The notes under the pieces were generated by a model. That model saw only the letters and a program-made list of their open reading frames with translations. It was not told the DNA's origin and made no database searches. The position numbers were made by a program, and so were the translations under genes. Source: Metaruminococcus_A gallistercoris (lineage in GTDB: Bacteria; Bacillota; Clostridia; Oscillospirales; Ruminococcaceae). From it: a stretch of 64,000 nt of DNA. Below are positions 42,434-51,690 of this stretch, in pieces (positions within the stretch are counted from its first letter, which is position 1; every line of letters starts with the position of its first letter). Location: contig CAJFNQ010000025.1 of NCBI GenBank assembly GCA_904394975.1, positions 1 through 64,000 of the forward strand, written 5' to 3'.

Positions 42434-43626
42434 TATACGTCAAAGTCCGCTTCGTCTGCTTCCACTGTGACCGATTTCACCTTTTTCGGTTCAGCCGGCG
42501 CTGCCGCCTTCGGCTCGGAAGCAGGTGCGGGAGCAGGCGCTGCTTTTTCCGCCAGCGCAGCTTTCTGAGCCGCTTCCTTCTTCGCTTTTTTGGAACTCAT
42601 GACCAGCTGGTCTTTGTTTTCCATGATTTTTTTGAGGAGTTCTTCTTTCAAATCCGGATTGTTACGGATAAACTCCTTGGCATTGTCACGGCCCTGGCCC
42701 AGACGCTCACCATTGTAACTGAACCACGCACCGCTGCGGTTGATGATATCCAGCGCGACGCCGAGATCGACAATCTCGCCTTCCACCGAACAACCTTCAC
42801 CGTACATAATATCAAACTCCGCCTCTTTGAACGGCGGCGCGACCTTGTTTTTGACAATCTTACACTTACAGCGGTTTCCAATGATCTCACTGCCGCTCTT
42901 AAGTGCCTCGCCTTTGCGCACTTCAATTCGAACCGAAGAATAGAACTTGAGCGCACGTCCGCCCGGTGTGGTTTCCGGGTTTCCGTACACAACGCCGATC
43001 TTCTCACGCACCTGGTTGATGAAAATGGCAACACAGTTGGATTTACCAATGACGCCGGTCAGCTTACGCATCGCCTGCGACATAAGCCGTGCAAGAAGGC
43101 CAACGTGTGTGTCACCCATCTCGCCGTCGATTTCCGCTTTGGTGACCATTGCGGCAACCGAGTCGAGTACAATGATGTCAATGGCACCGGAACGCACCAG
43201 CGCTTCGGCGATCTCAAGCGCCTGCTCGCCGCTGTCCGGCTGAGAGACAAGAAGCGAATCGATGTCTACGCCCAGCGCTTTGGCATAAACCGGGTCGAGC
43301 GCGTGCTCAACGTCGATAAAAGCGGCTTCGCCGCCCATCTTCTGCGCCTGTGCGACAGCCTGGAGGGCAACGGTCGTTTTACCGGAAGATTCCGGCCCGT
43401 ACACCTCAACGATTCGGCCGCGCGGCATTCCGCCAATTCCCAAAGCGATATCAAGGCCGATGGACCCGGTCGGGATCGCCTCAACATTCATGGTAGACGC
43501 CTGACCGAGTTTCATGACTGCCCCTTGGCCAAACTGCTTTTCTATCTGTGCAATCGCTGTTTGCAGCGCTTTTTGCTTTTCTGTCAAACCGGAAGACGCA
43601 TCCGGCTTTGCCGCTTTTACTGCCAC
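42433..43626 (-). CDS. recA: Recombinase RecA
   Basis: A 397-residue recombinase. Walker A GPESSGKTTVALQ is near residue 75, AFIDVEHALDPVYAKALGVD follows, and the L2-region INQVREKIGVVYGNPETTPGG is near 200-225. The C-terminal 45 residues are a long acidic and Ala/Pro-rich tail (EKAAPAPAPASEPKAAAPAE). It drives homologous recombination and, in other bacteria, SOS induction. Start GTG behind AAAGGGG. I saw no LexA-type operator at its promoter. recX is coupled downstream. Confidence 0.97.
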   Translation of the reverse strand: MAVKAAKPDASSGLTEKQKALQTAIAQIEKQFGQGAVMKLGQASTMNVEAIPTGSIGLDIALGIGGMPRGRIVEVYGPESSGKTTVALQAVAQAQKMGGEAAFIDVEHALDPVYAKALGVDIDSLLVSQPDSGEQALEIAEALVRSGAIDIIVLDSVAAMVTKAEIDGEMGDTHVGLLARLMSQAMRKLTGVIGKSNCVAIFINQVREKIGVVYGNPETTPGGRALKFYSSVRIEVRKGEALKSGSEIIGNRCKCKIVKNKVAPPFKEAEFDIMYGEGCSVEGEIVDLGVALDIINRSGAWFSYNGERLGQGRDNAKEFIRNNPDLKEELLKKIMENKDQLVMSSKKAKKEAAQKAALAEKAAPAPAPASEPKAAAPAEPKKVKSVTVEADEADFDV

Positions 43627-43650
43627 TAAAAAAACCCCTTTCCATCATGG

Positions 43651-44517
43651 CTACGGCCTTACTGCCGTAAGTACCCTAATTATACCACAAGCATCCAAAA
43701 CGGTGCAAATGTTTTGGTAACCTTCTTTTTGCAGAATTTGCTTTACCGCCTGCTCCTGCCCCATGCCAATCTCAAACGCCAGCATGCCGCCGCTGCGGAT
43801 ACGCTCCCGCCATCCGGAAGAGACAGCACGGTAAAACGTAAGGCCATCTTCCGCTTCCCCATAAAGAGCCGAAGCTGGTTCAAAAGTGACCTCTTTTTGC
43901 AGGTGTTTCATATCTTCTTCCGTGAGATAGGGCGGGTTGCAAAGGACCAGATCCGCTTCTGGAATCGGCTCAGCGTAGGTGTTTGTAAGCACATCCCCTT
44001 GCACAATCTTCACATCCGCCTGATTGAGTTTTACATTCCGGCGAAGATAAAAAAGGGCGGCGTCATACTTTTCCACCGCATACACTCTGGCACCCTCGTA
44101 TTCACAGGCGACCGACACGGCAAGGCATCCACTCCCGCTGCACAGGTCAACCACCACCGGGCGTTCCTTCCCGTGGGTCATCTGCCAATGGGTAAGGTAA
44201 GCAAGTCCCTGTTCACAGAGCGTTTCTGTATCCGGGCGGGGGATCAGAACCCCTTCTCCCACCTCAAACGGATAGGAATAAAACTCCCATGTTCCCAGCA
44301 GATATTGAAGCGGATACCCTTCCAGCCTGCGGCACACAGCGGACCGGGCTTTATTCAGCTGCTCCGGGGTGACTTCCATCTCCCCGCAGACAAGGATATT
44401 CTGGTAATCCACCCCTAAAACGCCCTCCATTAAAAAGCGAGCTTCGGACGCATACGGTTCAATACCGCCTTCTTTTAATTGCTGTTTGATTGTCTGATAC
44501 AATTCATGCAGTGTCAT
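43651..44517 (-). CDS. prmC: Peptide chain release factor N5-glutamine methyltransferase
   Basis: A 288-residue SAM-dependent enzyme that methylates the GGQ glutamine of RF1 and RF2. SAM motif VVVDLCSGSGCLAVSVA near residue 113 and the catalytic NPPY in LVLCNPPYLTEEDM near 188 are intact; IPRPDTETLCEQ is a further PrmC signature. It starts 5 bases after the DUF1385 stop, a common pairing in Clostridia, where prfA often follows elsewhere. Confidence 0.94.
   Translation of the reverse strand: MTLHELYQTIKQQLKEGGIEPYASEARFLMEGVLGVDYQNILVCGEMEVTPEQLNKARSAVCRRLEGYPLQYLLGTWEFYSYPFEVGEGVLIPRPDTETLCEQGLAYLTHWQMTHGKERPVVVDLCSGSGCLAVSVACEYEGARVYAVEKYDAALFYLRRNVKLNQADVKIVQGDVLTNTYAEPIPEADLVLCNPPYLTEEDMKHLQKEVTFEPASALYGEAEDGLTFYRAVSSGWRERIRSGGMLAFEIGMGQEQAVKQILQKEGYQNICTVLDACGIIRVLTAVRP
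43679..43708 (-). promoter_or_regulatory. Sigma-A promoter for recA-recX
   Basis: Minus strand TTGCAC, 18-base spacer, TATAAT, inside the 3' end of prmC. A 6-bp inverted repeat (TACGGC/GCCGTA) lies in the leader near 43650. Confidence 0.6.
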
Positions 44518-44521
44518 ACCA

Positions 44522-45484
44522 TCACCAGCGGCCTTCCTCGCGGTCTTCCGGCAGCACCGGTTTTACCGCGGCGATTGCTACACGAAGCTGCTCCTCATCC
44601 GGCTCATTGGTCGTGATCCGCTGCAACCAAAGCCCCGGTGCGGAGACTATGCGAGTCACGATATTATCATACCGCCCCGCAAGGCGGATGATCTCATACG
44701 CGAGCCCGACGACCACCGGGATTAACACAACCTTCAAAACTGTGCGAATGAGCAGGCTGTCCCATGTAACCACCGAAAACACGATGATTCCAAGAATCAG
44801 TACGATCAGCAAAAAGCTTGTCCCGCAGCGTGGATGAAACCGCTTAAACTTTTTAGCGTTTTCCGGCGTGAGCTCTTCACCCGCTTCATAGCAGGCAATG
44901 GTTTTATGCTCCGCACCGTGGAACTGAAACATCCGGCGCATATCCTTCATGCGGGATACTAAAAACAGATAAAGCACAAAAATAACGATTTTTATAACAC
45001 CTTCAATGATTCCCTGAAGGTATCCCACCTCAAGCCAGCTGCCGAGTGAGCGCGCAGCCAGAGCAGGCAGGTAGATAAACAGTCCCACCGCAAGCACCAC
45101 TGCCAGAACAGTGGCGATCACCATTGTCACGCGAAAGAGGCCTGTTGTGGCAGCGTCGCCAAACTTCTTTTTCAAATATTGTTCCAAACGGCCGGGTTCC
45201 TCGTCTTCCTCCTGCGCCATGCCGCTTTTTTCCGCCGATTTCATCAGGCATTTATAGCCCAGCACAAGCGACTCAATTAGATTGACGACCCCGCGCACCA
45301 GCGGCAAACGGAAAAACAGGTTCCGCTTTTTGGAAGGCGTTATCTCCCATGATTCCACGTCAATGGTTTTATCCGGCAGAAGAACCGCCATTGCCGCCTT
45401 GTCAACACCGCGCATCATAACCCCTTCAATCAGAGCCTGACCGCCGACTTTTGTTTTAAACGTAGATTGTTTCTGTTTGCTCAA
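44522..45484 (-). CDS. DUF1385 membrane protein (YqhQ family)
   Basis: A 320-residue protein with the family opener GGQALIEGVMMRG (about residues 13-25) and four to five hydrophobic helices (about 105-130, 145-170, 210-235 and 240-262). The segment FHGAEHKTIACYEAGEELTPENAKKFKRFHPRCGTSF contains conserved His, Glu and Cys that look like a metal or catalytic site (shown here only by its ends FHGAEH and HPRCGT). Function unknown. Start TTG at 45484 with GGGAGG 7 bases upstream; the apparent start 15 bases earlier overlaps that site. Confidence 0.82.
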   Translation of the reverse strand: MSKQKQSTFKTKVGGQALIEGVMMRGVDKAAMAVLLPDKTIDVESWEITPSKKRNLFFRLPLVRGVVNLIESLVLGYKCLMKSAEKSGMAQEEDEEPGRLEQYLKKKFGDAATTGLFRVTMVIATVLAVVLAVGLFIYLPALAARSLGSWLEVGYLQGIIEGVIKIVIFVLYLFLVSRMKDMRRMFQFHGAEHKTIACYEAGEELTPENAKKFKRFHPRCGTSFLLIVLILGIIVFSVVTWDSLLIRTVLKVVLIPVVVGLAYEIIRLAGRYDNIVTRIVSAPGLWLQRITTNEPDEEQLRVAIAAVKPVLPEDREEGRW

Positions 45485-45534
45485 GTATAAACCTCCCAAC
45501 CATCAGACGGGTGAAGCCATTCACCGCAATTCGG

Positions 45535-46956
45535 TTAAAACGCGGTAGCGCTCTTGGTTTCCGGCATGGCAGGAAGGGTAATGGTCACCGTTGTGCCAAC
45601 GCCGTAGGTGCTTTGAATATCCAACGTACCGCCATGCATGGTCACAATTTCATCTACCACCGCAAGCCCGATTCCGGAACCTCTGCGCGTCATATTGGCT
45701 TTGTAGAACTTCTGTGTCACATGCGGCAGATCCTCCGGTGCGATGCCGAGGCCGGTATCACTCACCCGGATGACCACACATCCGTCTTTCTGCTCCGCAC
45801 AAACGCAGATTTTATCGCCTTTATCGGTATATTTCAAGGCGTTGTCTATGATGTTGACAAACACCTGCCGCAAACGGTTTTTATCCCCAAACACAAACGG
45901 AAGAGCAATGGGCTCTTGATATATAAATTCTTTTCCCTCTGTTTTTGCGCGCGGCTCATACATCAAAACCGCGTCGCCCAGCTCGGCGAGCAGGTCCATC
46001 TGAGTTTTAACCATGGTCAGCCTGCCGTTTTCCATTCTGGAAAAATCCAAAAGTTCCTCTACCATAGAAGAAAGCCGGTCTGTCTCGCCCAAAATGACCT
46101 GTATGCCCTTGCGGAACATTTCAGTATCTTCCGGCGGAGTGGCAATGAGCGTTTCACCCCAGCCTTTGATTGCGGTCAACGGAGTGCGCAGTTCATGCGA
46201 AACAGAGGAGATAAAATCATTTTTAATCTGGTTGGATGTCTGCAATTCATCCGCCATGGAATTGATGATGTCGCCCAGTTCGCCAATTTCATCGTTGCGT
46301 TTTTTACGCACACGCACTTTCAGGTCTCCAGAAGCGATCTTATTGGCAGCGATGCCCACTTCGCGCACCGGCGTAACAATCGACCGGATAAAATAAAGTC
46401 CCGAAAAAACAACGCATAGCAGTACAAAAATACAAATCAGTGTAAACACAATGATCGACATCATAATCTGACTGTCTACACCCTGAAGCGAAACCATGAC
46501 TCGAACTGCATTGAATTCACTGTTAATGACCGGAAGCAGAACTGTGATTGCCATCACACGTTCACCGCTTCCCATATTGCCCACAAAATACCCTTTTCCC
46601 GTTTCTGAACGGATCGCCTCGGAATAGTCTGAAATTTCCAAAGAATCCAAATAACTGAATCCGCTTGAAGTAATAACCGCTTCTCCATCGTGGTCAAGCG
46701 CCATCAATTCCATTTTATCCCGATCGGAAAAGGTTTCTACAATGCTTCGTATTTCCGCCGAAATATCCACATTTTTATCGTCTGCAATCCGGGCCGCAAG
46801 ACTGGAAACAAGGTTCGCTTTCGTTTCCAGCGCCTGCCTGGCGCTTTGATAATAATAACTGCTGATCGCCGCAGAAAACCCGATATCCAACGCGATCAAA
46901 ATGACAACGATCACGCTCAGGCTGTTGATCAACCAGCGGTGGGTAATGCTTTTCAA
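45535..46956 (-). CDS. Two-component sensor histidine kinase
   Basis: A 473-residue membrane kinase. Helices at about 8-33 and 166-190 flank an extracytoplasmic sensor of 130 residues (a probable single Cache-like fold). A HAMP linker follows (191-245), the phosphoacceptor His254 lies in SHELRTPLTAIKGW, and the ATPase domain has NIIDNALKYT, VSDTGLGIAPEDL and GSGIGLAVV. The closest general types are PhoR/WalK-like kinases. Start TTG behind AAAGGGG. It is the partner of the regulator 21 bases upstream. The signal sensed is unknown. Confidence 0.92.
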   Translation of the reverse strand: MKSITHRWLINSLSVIVVILIALDIGFSAAISSYYYQSARQALETKANLVSSLAARIADDKNVDISAEIRSIVETFSDRDKMELMALDHDGEAVITSSGFSYLDSLEISDYSEAIRSETGKGYFVGNMGSGERVMAITVLLPVINSEFNAVRVMVSLQGVDSQIMMSIIVFTLICIFVLLCVVFSGLYFIRSIVTPVREVGIAANKIASGDLKVRVRKKRNDEIGELGDIINSMADELQTSNQIKNDFISSVSHELRTPLTAIKGWGETLIATPPEDTEMFRKGIQVILGETDRLSSMVEELLDFSRMENGRLTMVKTQMDLLAELGDAVLMYEPRAKTEGKEFIYQEPIALPFVFGDKNRLRQVFVNIIDNALKYTDKGDKICVCAEQKDGCVVIRVSDTGLGIAPEDLPHVTQKFYKANMTRRGSGIGLAVVDEIVTMHGGTLDIQSTYGVGTTVTITLPAMPETKSATAF

Positions 46957-46977
46957 ATGCGTATCCCCTTTCAGCCG

Positions 46978-47667
46978 CTAAGCATTCCATTTATAACCAA
47001 AACCCCATACCGTCTGAATATAGACCGGATGAGACGGCTCATCTTCAACTTTCATACGAAGACGGCGAATGTTTACATCAACGATTTTATCATCGCCATC
47101 ATAACTGTCGCCCCAGATCTCGTTTAAAATGCGCGAACGTTCCAGCGCAACTCTGGGATTGCGAAGGAAAAAGTCCACAATCTGATACTCCACCTGAGTC
47201 AGATCCACCGGTTCGCCGTTTTTCGTCAGCAAACGACTTTTTCGGTTGAGCACAAACGGGCCAGACTGGACTGTTTCAGCCTGCTGGCCGCTCATCATCT
47301 GCACACGACGGTAAACAGCGTCCACCCGCGCGACCAATTCGGAGGGGCTAAACGGCTTTGTTACATAATCGTCGGCTCCAAACATCAAGCCGCGAACTTT
47401 ATCCATTTCCTGCGTTTTTGCAGTCAGCATGATGATTCCAACCGTGCTGCTGAGCGCACGAATCTTTTTACAAAGGGTAAAACCGTCCATCCCTTCCATC
47501 ATAATGTCCATCAAAACAACATCGAACGCTCCGCCCTGCTGTTCATATACCCGCATTGCTTCCTCTCCGCTGGGCACATCGAACACCTCGTAACCGGAGC
47601 GCTGAAGATTGATCACAACAAAATCGCGGATCGCGTCTTCGTCTTCACAAACTAATATTCTTCTCAT
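46978..47667 (-). CDS. OmpR/PhoB-family response regulator
   Basis: A 229-residue regulator. The receiver domain has acidic pocket CEDED (7-11), phosphoacceptor Asp54 in VLMDIMM, and KPFSPSEL around the conserved lysine. A winged-helix DNA-binding domain occupies about 130-229 (RSRILNEIWGDSYDGDDKIVDVNIRRLRMKV). GGGAGG precedes the ATG. It lies between the lipoprotein gene upstream and its kinase downstream, a four-gene unit with the VanZ-type gene. Confidence 0.94.
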   Translation of the reverse strand: MRRILVCEDEDAIRDFVVINLQRSGYEVFDVPSGEEAMRVYEQQGGAFDVVLMDIMMEGMDGFTLCKKIRALSSTVGIIMLTAKTQEMDKVRGLMFGADDYVTKPFSPSELVARVDAVYRRVQMMSGQQAETVQSGPFVLNRKSRLLTKNGEPVDLTQVEYQIVDFFLRNPRVALERSRILNEIWGDSYDGDDKIVDVNIRRLRMKVEDEPSHPVYIQTVWGFGYKWNA

Positions 47668-47685
47668 AAACAGATCCTCCCTGTG

Positions 47686-48993
47686 CTAAAGCAATGTAAC
47701 GAACCGCTCCTGCACTTCTTTCTTCCCAATGCGAAGCGCATCTTCCGCGTCAGGATTTACTTTTGCCAAATAAGTGACCTGCCCAACCGAAGCAATTTTG
47801 AAATAGCCTTCGGAGTTTTTGGGAGTCGCATCGGTCTGGCGAACCATTTGAATGTTCAGAAGATTTTCCGTATGGCCGTCTTCAGAAACACAGGTGAACG
47901 CAACTTCATCCTGCTCAATCATCTGAGCGGTCACCCTTCCTTTCCAATTTTCCGGAAGATTAAATCGATAACCTCCGGAAGGATCCAGATAATCGGTTTC
48001 TGCTACCACAAAAGCGCCATCAACCAGCGCGAGCCAGTCGGTATAATACTGTCCGCTCTTTTCCCCGTTTTTCACAGACGGCATTTCAGAAAAAGAAGGA
48101 ATCATATAAATGCCGTCCTTGTAAATATCATCACACAAAATCTTCTGGGTGCGGAAGGTTTGGTTTAAAAGCTTGGCATTACCAGACTCAGAAGTATAAT
48201 TCATCAACCGTTCTTCCGAAGCCGTCAGTATTTCCGTATAAATCCCATCGTTCGCGCTGCCGTCCACAAATAAAGCAGGGCACTTTTCCCCTCCGCTTTC
48301 GATAAAGCCGGAATGCAACGCAATATACTGCTCTATTTCACTGTAAAGAACCGTCTGGTCAATAGAAACAAACGCCCCGTTCATCCAGCCGTACATTCTG
48401 GCATAGCGCGCACCTGTCTCATCCCGTTCCAGAGAAATCAGACGCTCTCCCTGCCGGTCAGACGCATTCAGCGCGGAAAATTCCAAATAAGTGCATTCCG
48501 CAACACTTTCAAGCATTGTGCCTTCATATCGATAAACAACAAATCGCTTCTTTTCTTTTTTTTCTGTTTCATACCCGACTACAACGCTGGGGAAATCTTC
48601 CGATCCGAAATACCCTACCTCTACACGGTCCACGGAGGTGCCGAACGTAGAAATATCACAGACAGAATACCATATTCCGTTTGCATCCTGATCCAGCAGA
48701 TTAATCCGCACCTGAGATGCGGCATTTGACTGCGGTCCGCTATGGTAAAACACGAGCGCCTCATCGCCCGGTTCATCATCCATGTTACAAATGAGAAACG
48801 CAGAACGATTTTCTCCTTTTTGCGGATAAACAAGCTGAATATCATCAGCGTCTTCCCCCAGTGCCTCACAAATATCATTCTGCTGCTGGGTCAATTTTGG
48901 CGGCTGAAGTGCACCGTCCACGTTCATCAGCCCGCTGTCGCACCCGGTCAATACCAAAAGCAGCAGAACTGCAGCCGCAACTATTTTTCTCAT
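47686..48993 (-). CDS. Lipoprotein of unknown function linked to the two-component genes
   Basis: A 435-residue exported protein with a signal peptide and lipobox LTGC (cysteine 18). No known domain is recognised. The mature part has repeated short beta-type segments (SAFLICNMDDEPGDEALVFY, VVGYETEKKEKKRFVVYRYE) and ends with FKIASVGQVTYLAKVNPDA. The early SAFLICNMDDEPGDEAL resembles FG-GAP/VCBS-like calcium-binding turns only loosely. It is transcribed just before the response regulator (18 bases), so it may be an accessory sensor for the kinase. GGAGG precedes the ATG. Confidence 0.75.
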   Translation of the reverse strand: MRKIVAAAVLLLLVLTGCDSGLMNVDGALQPPKLTQQQNDICEALGEDADDIQLVYPQKGENRSAFLICNMDDEPGDEALVFYHSGPQSNAASQVRINLLDQDANGIWYSVCDISTFGTSVDRVEVGYFGSEDFPSVVVGYETEKKEKKRFVVYRYEGTMLESVAECTYLEFSALNASDRQGERLISLERDETGARYARMYGWMNGAFVSIDQTVLYSEIEQYIALHSGFIESGGEKCPALFVDGSANDGIYTEILTASEERLMNYTSESGNAKLLNQTFRTQKILCDDIYKDGIYMIPSFSEMPSVKNGEKSGQYYTDWLALVDGAFVVAETDYLDPSGGYRFNLPENWKGRVTAQMIEQDEVAFTCVSEDGHTENLLNIQMVRQTDATPKNSEGYFKIASVGQVTYLAKVNPDAEDALRIGKKEVQERFVTLL

Positions 48994-49015
48994 GATCCAT
49001 CCTCCAGGCCCGGAA

Positions 49016-49849
49016 TTAATTTTTATGCTTAAATGTAAACAATCTACGCTCTCTGTCTTTATGAAACCTCTTATATACCTGTTCTATAACAAAACAAACA
49101 AAGACTCCAATCACTCCGCCGAGAAAATTGAGGATCACGTCGTCCACATCGCTCGCTCCCGTGTGGAATACATATTGCAGGATCTCAACGAGAACCGGAA
49201 CAAACAGCAGGATCAGCAACCGCAGCCAGAGGCGTATCCGATGAGAAAACACAGTCAAATAAAATCCCAGTGGCGCAAAAATAAGAATATTTCCAGCCAG
49301 GTTCAATATTTTTATCTGATCGCTCAATACCGGGGAGGTTAAATACATCCAAATCGTTTTGAACGGAACGAGATTTACTCCCTGATACTCATGCCCCCGG
49401 TTAACCGAACCAAAAAACAAAAGCGCAACCAGAGACAACAGATAAATCACAAAAAACACGATGCTGACGACTTTAAAGAAATGATCGAACCCCGAAATCC
49501 GCTTTTTCCGGTCACACAGGCGCACAATCGCACAGATAATTGTTGGTATGGCCCAATTGAGCGCTAGAAGGAAAAATGTTTTATTTTCGATGCCGACCCG
49601 CATATCCATTAAAAAGTCCAACAGAACAACAACACTGGTCACTCCGCAGGTAGTCGTTGTAAACACACAGCAGCCGTCATAACTTCGGTTCATCAGCAAC
49701 AAAAAAATGGTCGCGCCCCCGCAGAGCACAGAAGAAATCAGCAAACCGGTCAACGTGTCGATAAACGACATGAGAACGACCTGCGCTAAAATATATGCAG
49801 TGCCTACCACACATGGAAAAGTTGCATTTTTGACCCAAGCTTTTATCAT
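49016..49849 (-). CDS. VanZ-family membrane protein
   Basis: A 277-residue protein with about seven hydrophobic helices. The C-terminal half is a VanZ-like domain: VNLVPFKTIWMYL, NLAGNILIFAPLGFYL and EILQYVFHTGASDVDDVILNFLG are the family signatures. VanZ itself raises teicoplanin resistance, but most members have no known role. The N-terminal 120 residues contain four further helices. GGTGGGAG precedes the ATG. It is the first gene of the unit that runs on to the lipoprotein and two-component genes. Confidence 0.88.
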   Translation of the reverse strand: MIKAWVKNATFPCVVGTAYILAQVVLMSFIDTLTGLLISSVLCGGATIFLLLMNRSYDGCCVFTTTTCGVTSVVVLLDFLMDMRVGIENKTFFLLALNWAIPTIICAIVRLCDRKKRISGFDHFFKVVSIVFFVIYLLSLVALLFFGSVNRGHEYQGVNLVPFKTIWMYLTSPVLSDQIKILNLAGNILIFAPLGFYLTVFSHRIRLWLRLLILLFVPVLVEILQYVFHTGASDVDDVILNFLGGVIGVFVCFVIEQVYKRFHKDRERRLFTFKHKN

Positions 49850-49944
49850 AAACTCCCACCTTTTAAATCGGCTTCGTTTTCAAGCCCGATGAACAACCTC
49901 TATACGCAAACGGCGCCTTACGCCATCCGCTTAAAACAAAACGA

Positions 49945-49953
49945 ATCATATCA
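49945..49953 (-). promoter_or_regulatory. Candidate extended -10 promoter for the VanZ-type gene
   Basis: Minus strand TGATATGAT, an extended -10 element without a clear -35, about 95 bases upstream of the start. Confidence 0.4.
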
Positions 49954-50087
49954 AATCAACGAAAATACATCCGATTCAAATATTTTACCATACAACACAA
50001 AGAATTACCACTGGTTTTCAGAAAACCACAGGGATAATTCACCCGTGCCAAACTTTTCAAAACACGCTCCTCTCAAGAGGAAAACAA

Positions 50088-50116
50088 TTGACACTGCTTC
50101 ACGCCAATGTTACGAT
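50088..50116 (+). promoter_or_regulatory. Sigma-A promoter for glpK
   Basis: TTGACA, 17-base spacer, TACGAT, about 65 bases before the GTG start. The gap 49850-50181 holds this and the divergent VanZ promoter; no CRE-like or antiterminator motif was recognised. Confidence 0.65.
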
Positions 50117-50181
50117 AAATGTATCTATCATCGGTTTTCTTCAGGGCAGCGACCCATACTTTTTTAATGGGAGGGATCAGC

Positions 50182-51666
50182 GTGAAGCAATACGTTATCG
50201 CACTCGACCAGGGAACAACCAGTTCCCGCGCCATTCTGTTTGACCGGGAACAAAAAATCGTCAAAACAGCACAGACTGAACTGACGCAATATTACCCCAA
50301 ACCCGGCTGGGTCGAACACGACCCCATGGAAATCTACTCGTCCCAGACTGCCGTCATGACCGAAGTTTTGCTTCAGGCAGGTATTCCCATTGACGAGGTG
50401 GCGGCCATCGGCATTGCCAATCAGCGGGAGACCACTATCGTTTGGGACCGGGAGACCGGACTCCCCATTTATAACGCCATTGTCTGGCAGTGCCGGAGGA
50501 CGGCGGATATCTGCGAACAGCTGAAAGCGGACGGGTTGGAGCCTTATCTTTCGGAAACCACTGGCCTGATTGCGGATGCTTACTTTTCCGGGCCGAAAAT
50601 CCGGTGGATTTTAGACCATGTACCGGGCGCCAGAAAACGGGCGGAAAACGGGGACCTTCTGTTTGGAACAGTGGACAGCTGGCTCATCTGGAAGCTGACT
50701 GACGGCAGGGCGCATGTGACCGATTACACCAATGCTTCCCGCACCATGCTGTTCGATATCCGCAACCTCTGCTGGGACGAACGGATGCTTCAGATTTTAA
50801 ACATCCCCCGCTGCATGCTTCCGGAAGTGCGCAGCTCCAGCGAGGTGTACGGCACCGTCAACCTGTTCGGGCATGAAATCCCCATCGCAGGAGCCGCCGG
50901 CGACCAGCACGCCGCCCTGTTCGGGCAGAACTGCTTTGCACCGGGTGATGCCAAAAATACCTACGGCACCGGCTGTTTCCTGCTCATGAACACAGGAAAA
51001 GAACTCTGCCGTTCCAAAAACGGCATGCTCACCACCATCGCAAGCGGGCTGAAGGGTGACATCCAGTACGCGGTGGAAGGCAGTATTTTTGTCGGCGGTG
51101 CGGTGGTACAATGGCTGCGGGATGAAATGGGCCTTATTTCCGAATCCCGCGAAAGCGAGCGGGTAGCGGCCGAAGTACCGGACAACGGCGGAGTGTACGT
51201 CGTACCCGCTTTCACCGGTCTTGGCGCTCCGCACTGGGATATGTACGCAAGAGGTGCTATCTTCGGGCTAACCCGCGGTACCGGAAGAAGCCATATCGTA
51301 CGAGCGGCGCTTGAATCCATCGCCTACCAGAGCAAGGAGGTGCTCGACGCCATCTGCGCCGATACCGGCATCCGCATCGGCGGACTGCGGGCGGACGGCG
51401 GCGCCAGCGCGAATGACCTGCTCATGCAGTTCCAGGCGGATATGTTAAACTGCCCTGTTCTGCGCCCAATGGTGCGTGAGACCACGGCGCTCGGCGCTGC
51501 CTGTCTCGCCGGGCTCGCGGTGGGGTTGTGGAAGGACAAAAACGAAATCAGCCAGCGGTGGACACTAGAGCGGGAATTTGTACCCGCCATGCCAAACTTT
51601 GTCCGCGAGCGAAACTGGAGCGGCTGGACCAAAGCGGTCGCCCGCAGCAAAAACTGGGCGGAATAG
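50182..51666 (+). CDS. glpK: Glycerol kinase
   Basis: A 494-residue FGGY kinase phosphorylating glycerol. ALDQGTTSSRAILFD opens the protein; GWVEHDPMEIYSSQ, GIANQRETTIVWDRETG, WLIWKLTDGRAHVTDYTNASRTM, GAAGDQHAALFGQ and LRADGGASANDLLMQFQAD are all typical. Start GTG with GGGAGGG upstream; the longer in-frame ATG at 50119 would overlap the promoter and is rejected. No glpF or glpD is near. A phosphotransferase-type regulatory histidine was not located with confidence. Confidence 0.96.
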   Translation: MKQYVIALDQGTTSSRAILFDREQKIVKTAQTELTQYYPKPGWVEHDPMEIYSSQTAVMTEVLLQAGIPIDEVAAIGIANQRETTIVWDRETGLPIYNAIVWQCRRTADICEQLKADGLEPYLSETTGLIADAYFSGPKIRWILDHVPGARKRAENGDLLFGTVDSWLIWKLTDGRAHVTDYTNASRTMLFDIRNLCWDERMLQILNIPRCMLPEVRSSSEVYGTVNLFGHEIPIAGAAGDQHAALFGQNCFAPGDAKNTYGTGCFLLMNTGKELCRSKNGMLTTIASGLKGDIQYAVEGSIFVGGAVVQWLRDEMGLISESRESERVAAEVPDNGGVYVVPAFTGLGAPHWDMYARGAIFGLTRGTGRSHIVRAALESIAYQSKEVLDAICADTGIRIGGLRADGGASANDLLMQFQADMLNCPVLRPMVRETTALGAACLAGLAVGLWKDKNEISQRWTLEREFVPAMPNFVRERNWSGWTKAVARSKNWAE

Positions 51667-51690
51667 CCCCTCAAAAAAGGAAGTGTCAGA

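Noticed and set aside
43630..43710. LexA/SOS operator before recA
   Set aside because: I searched for GAAC-N4-GTTC-like sites and found none, only a 6-bp inverted repeat in the leader.
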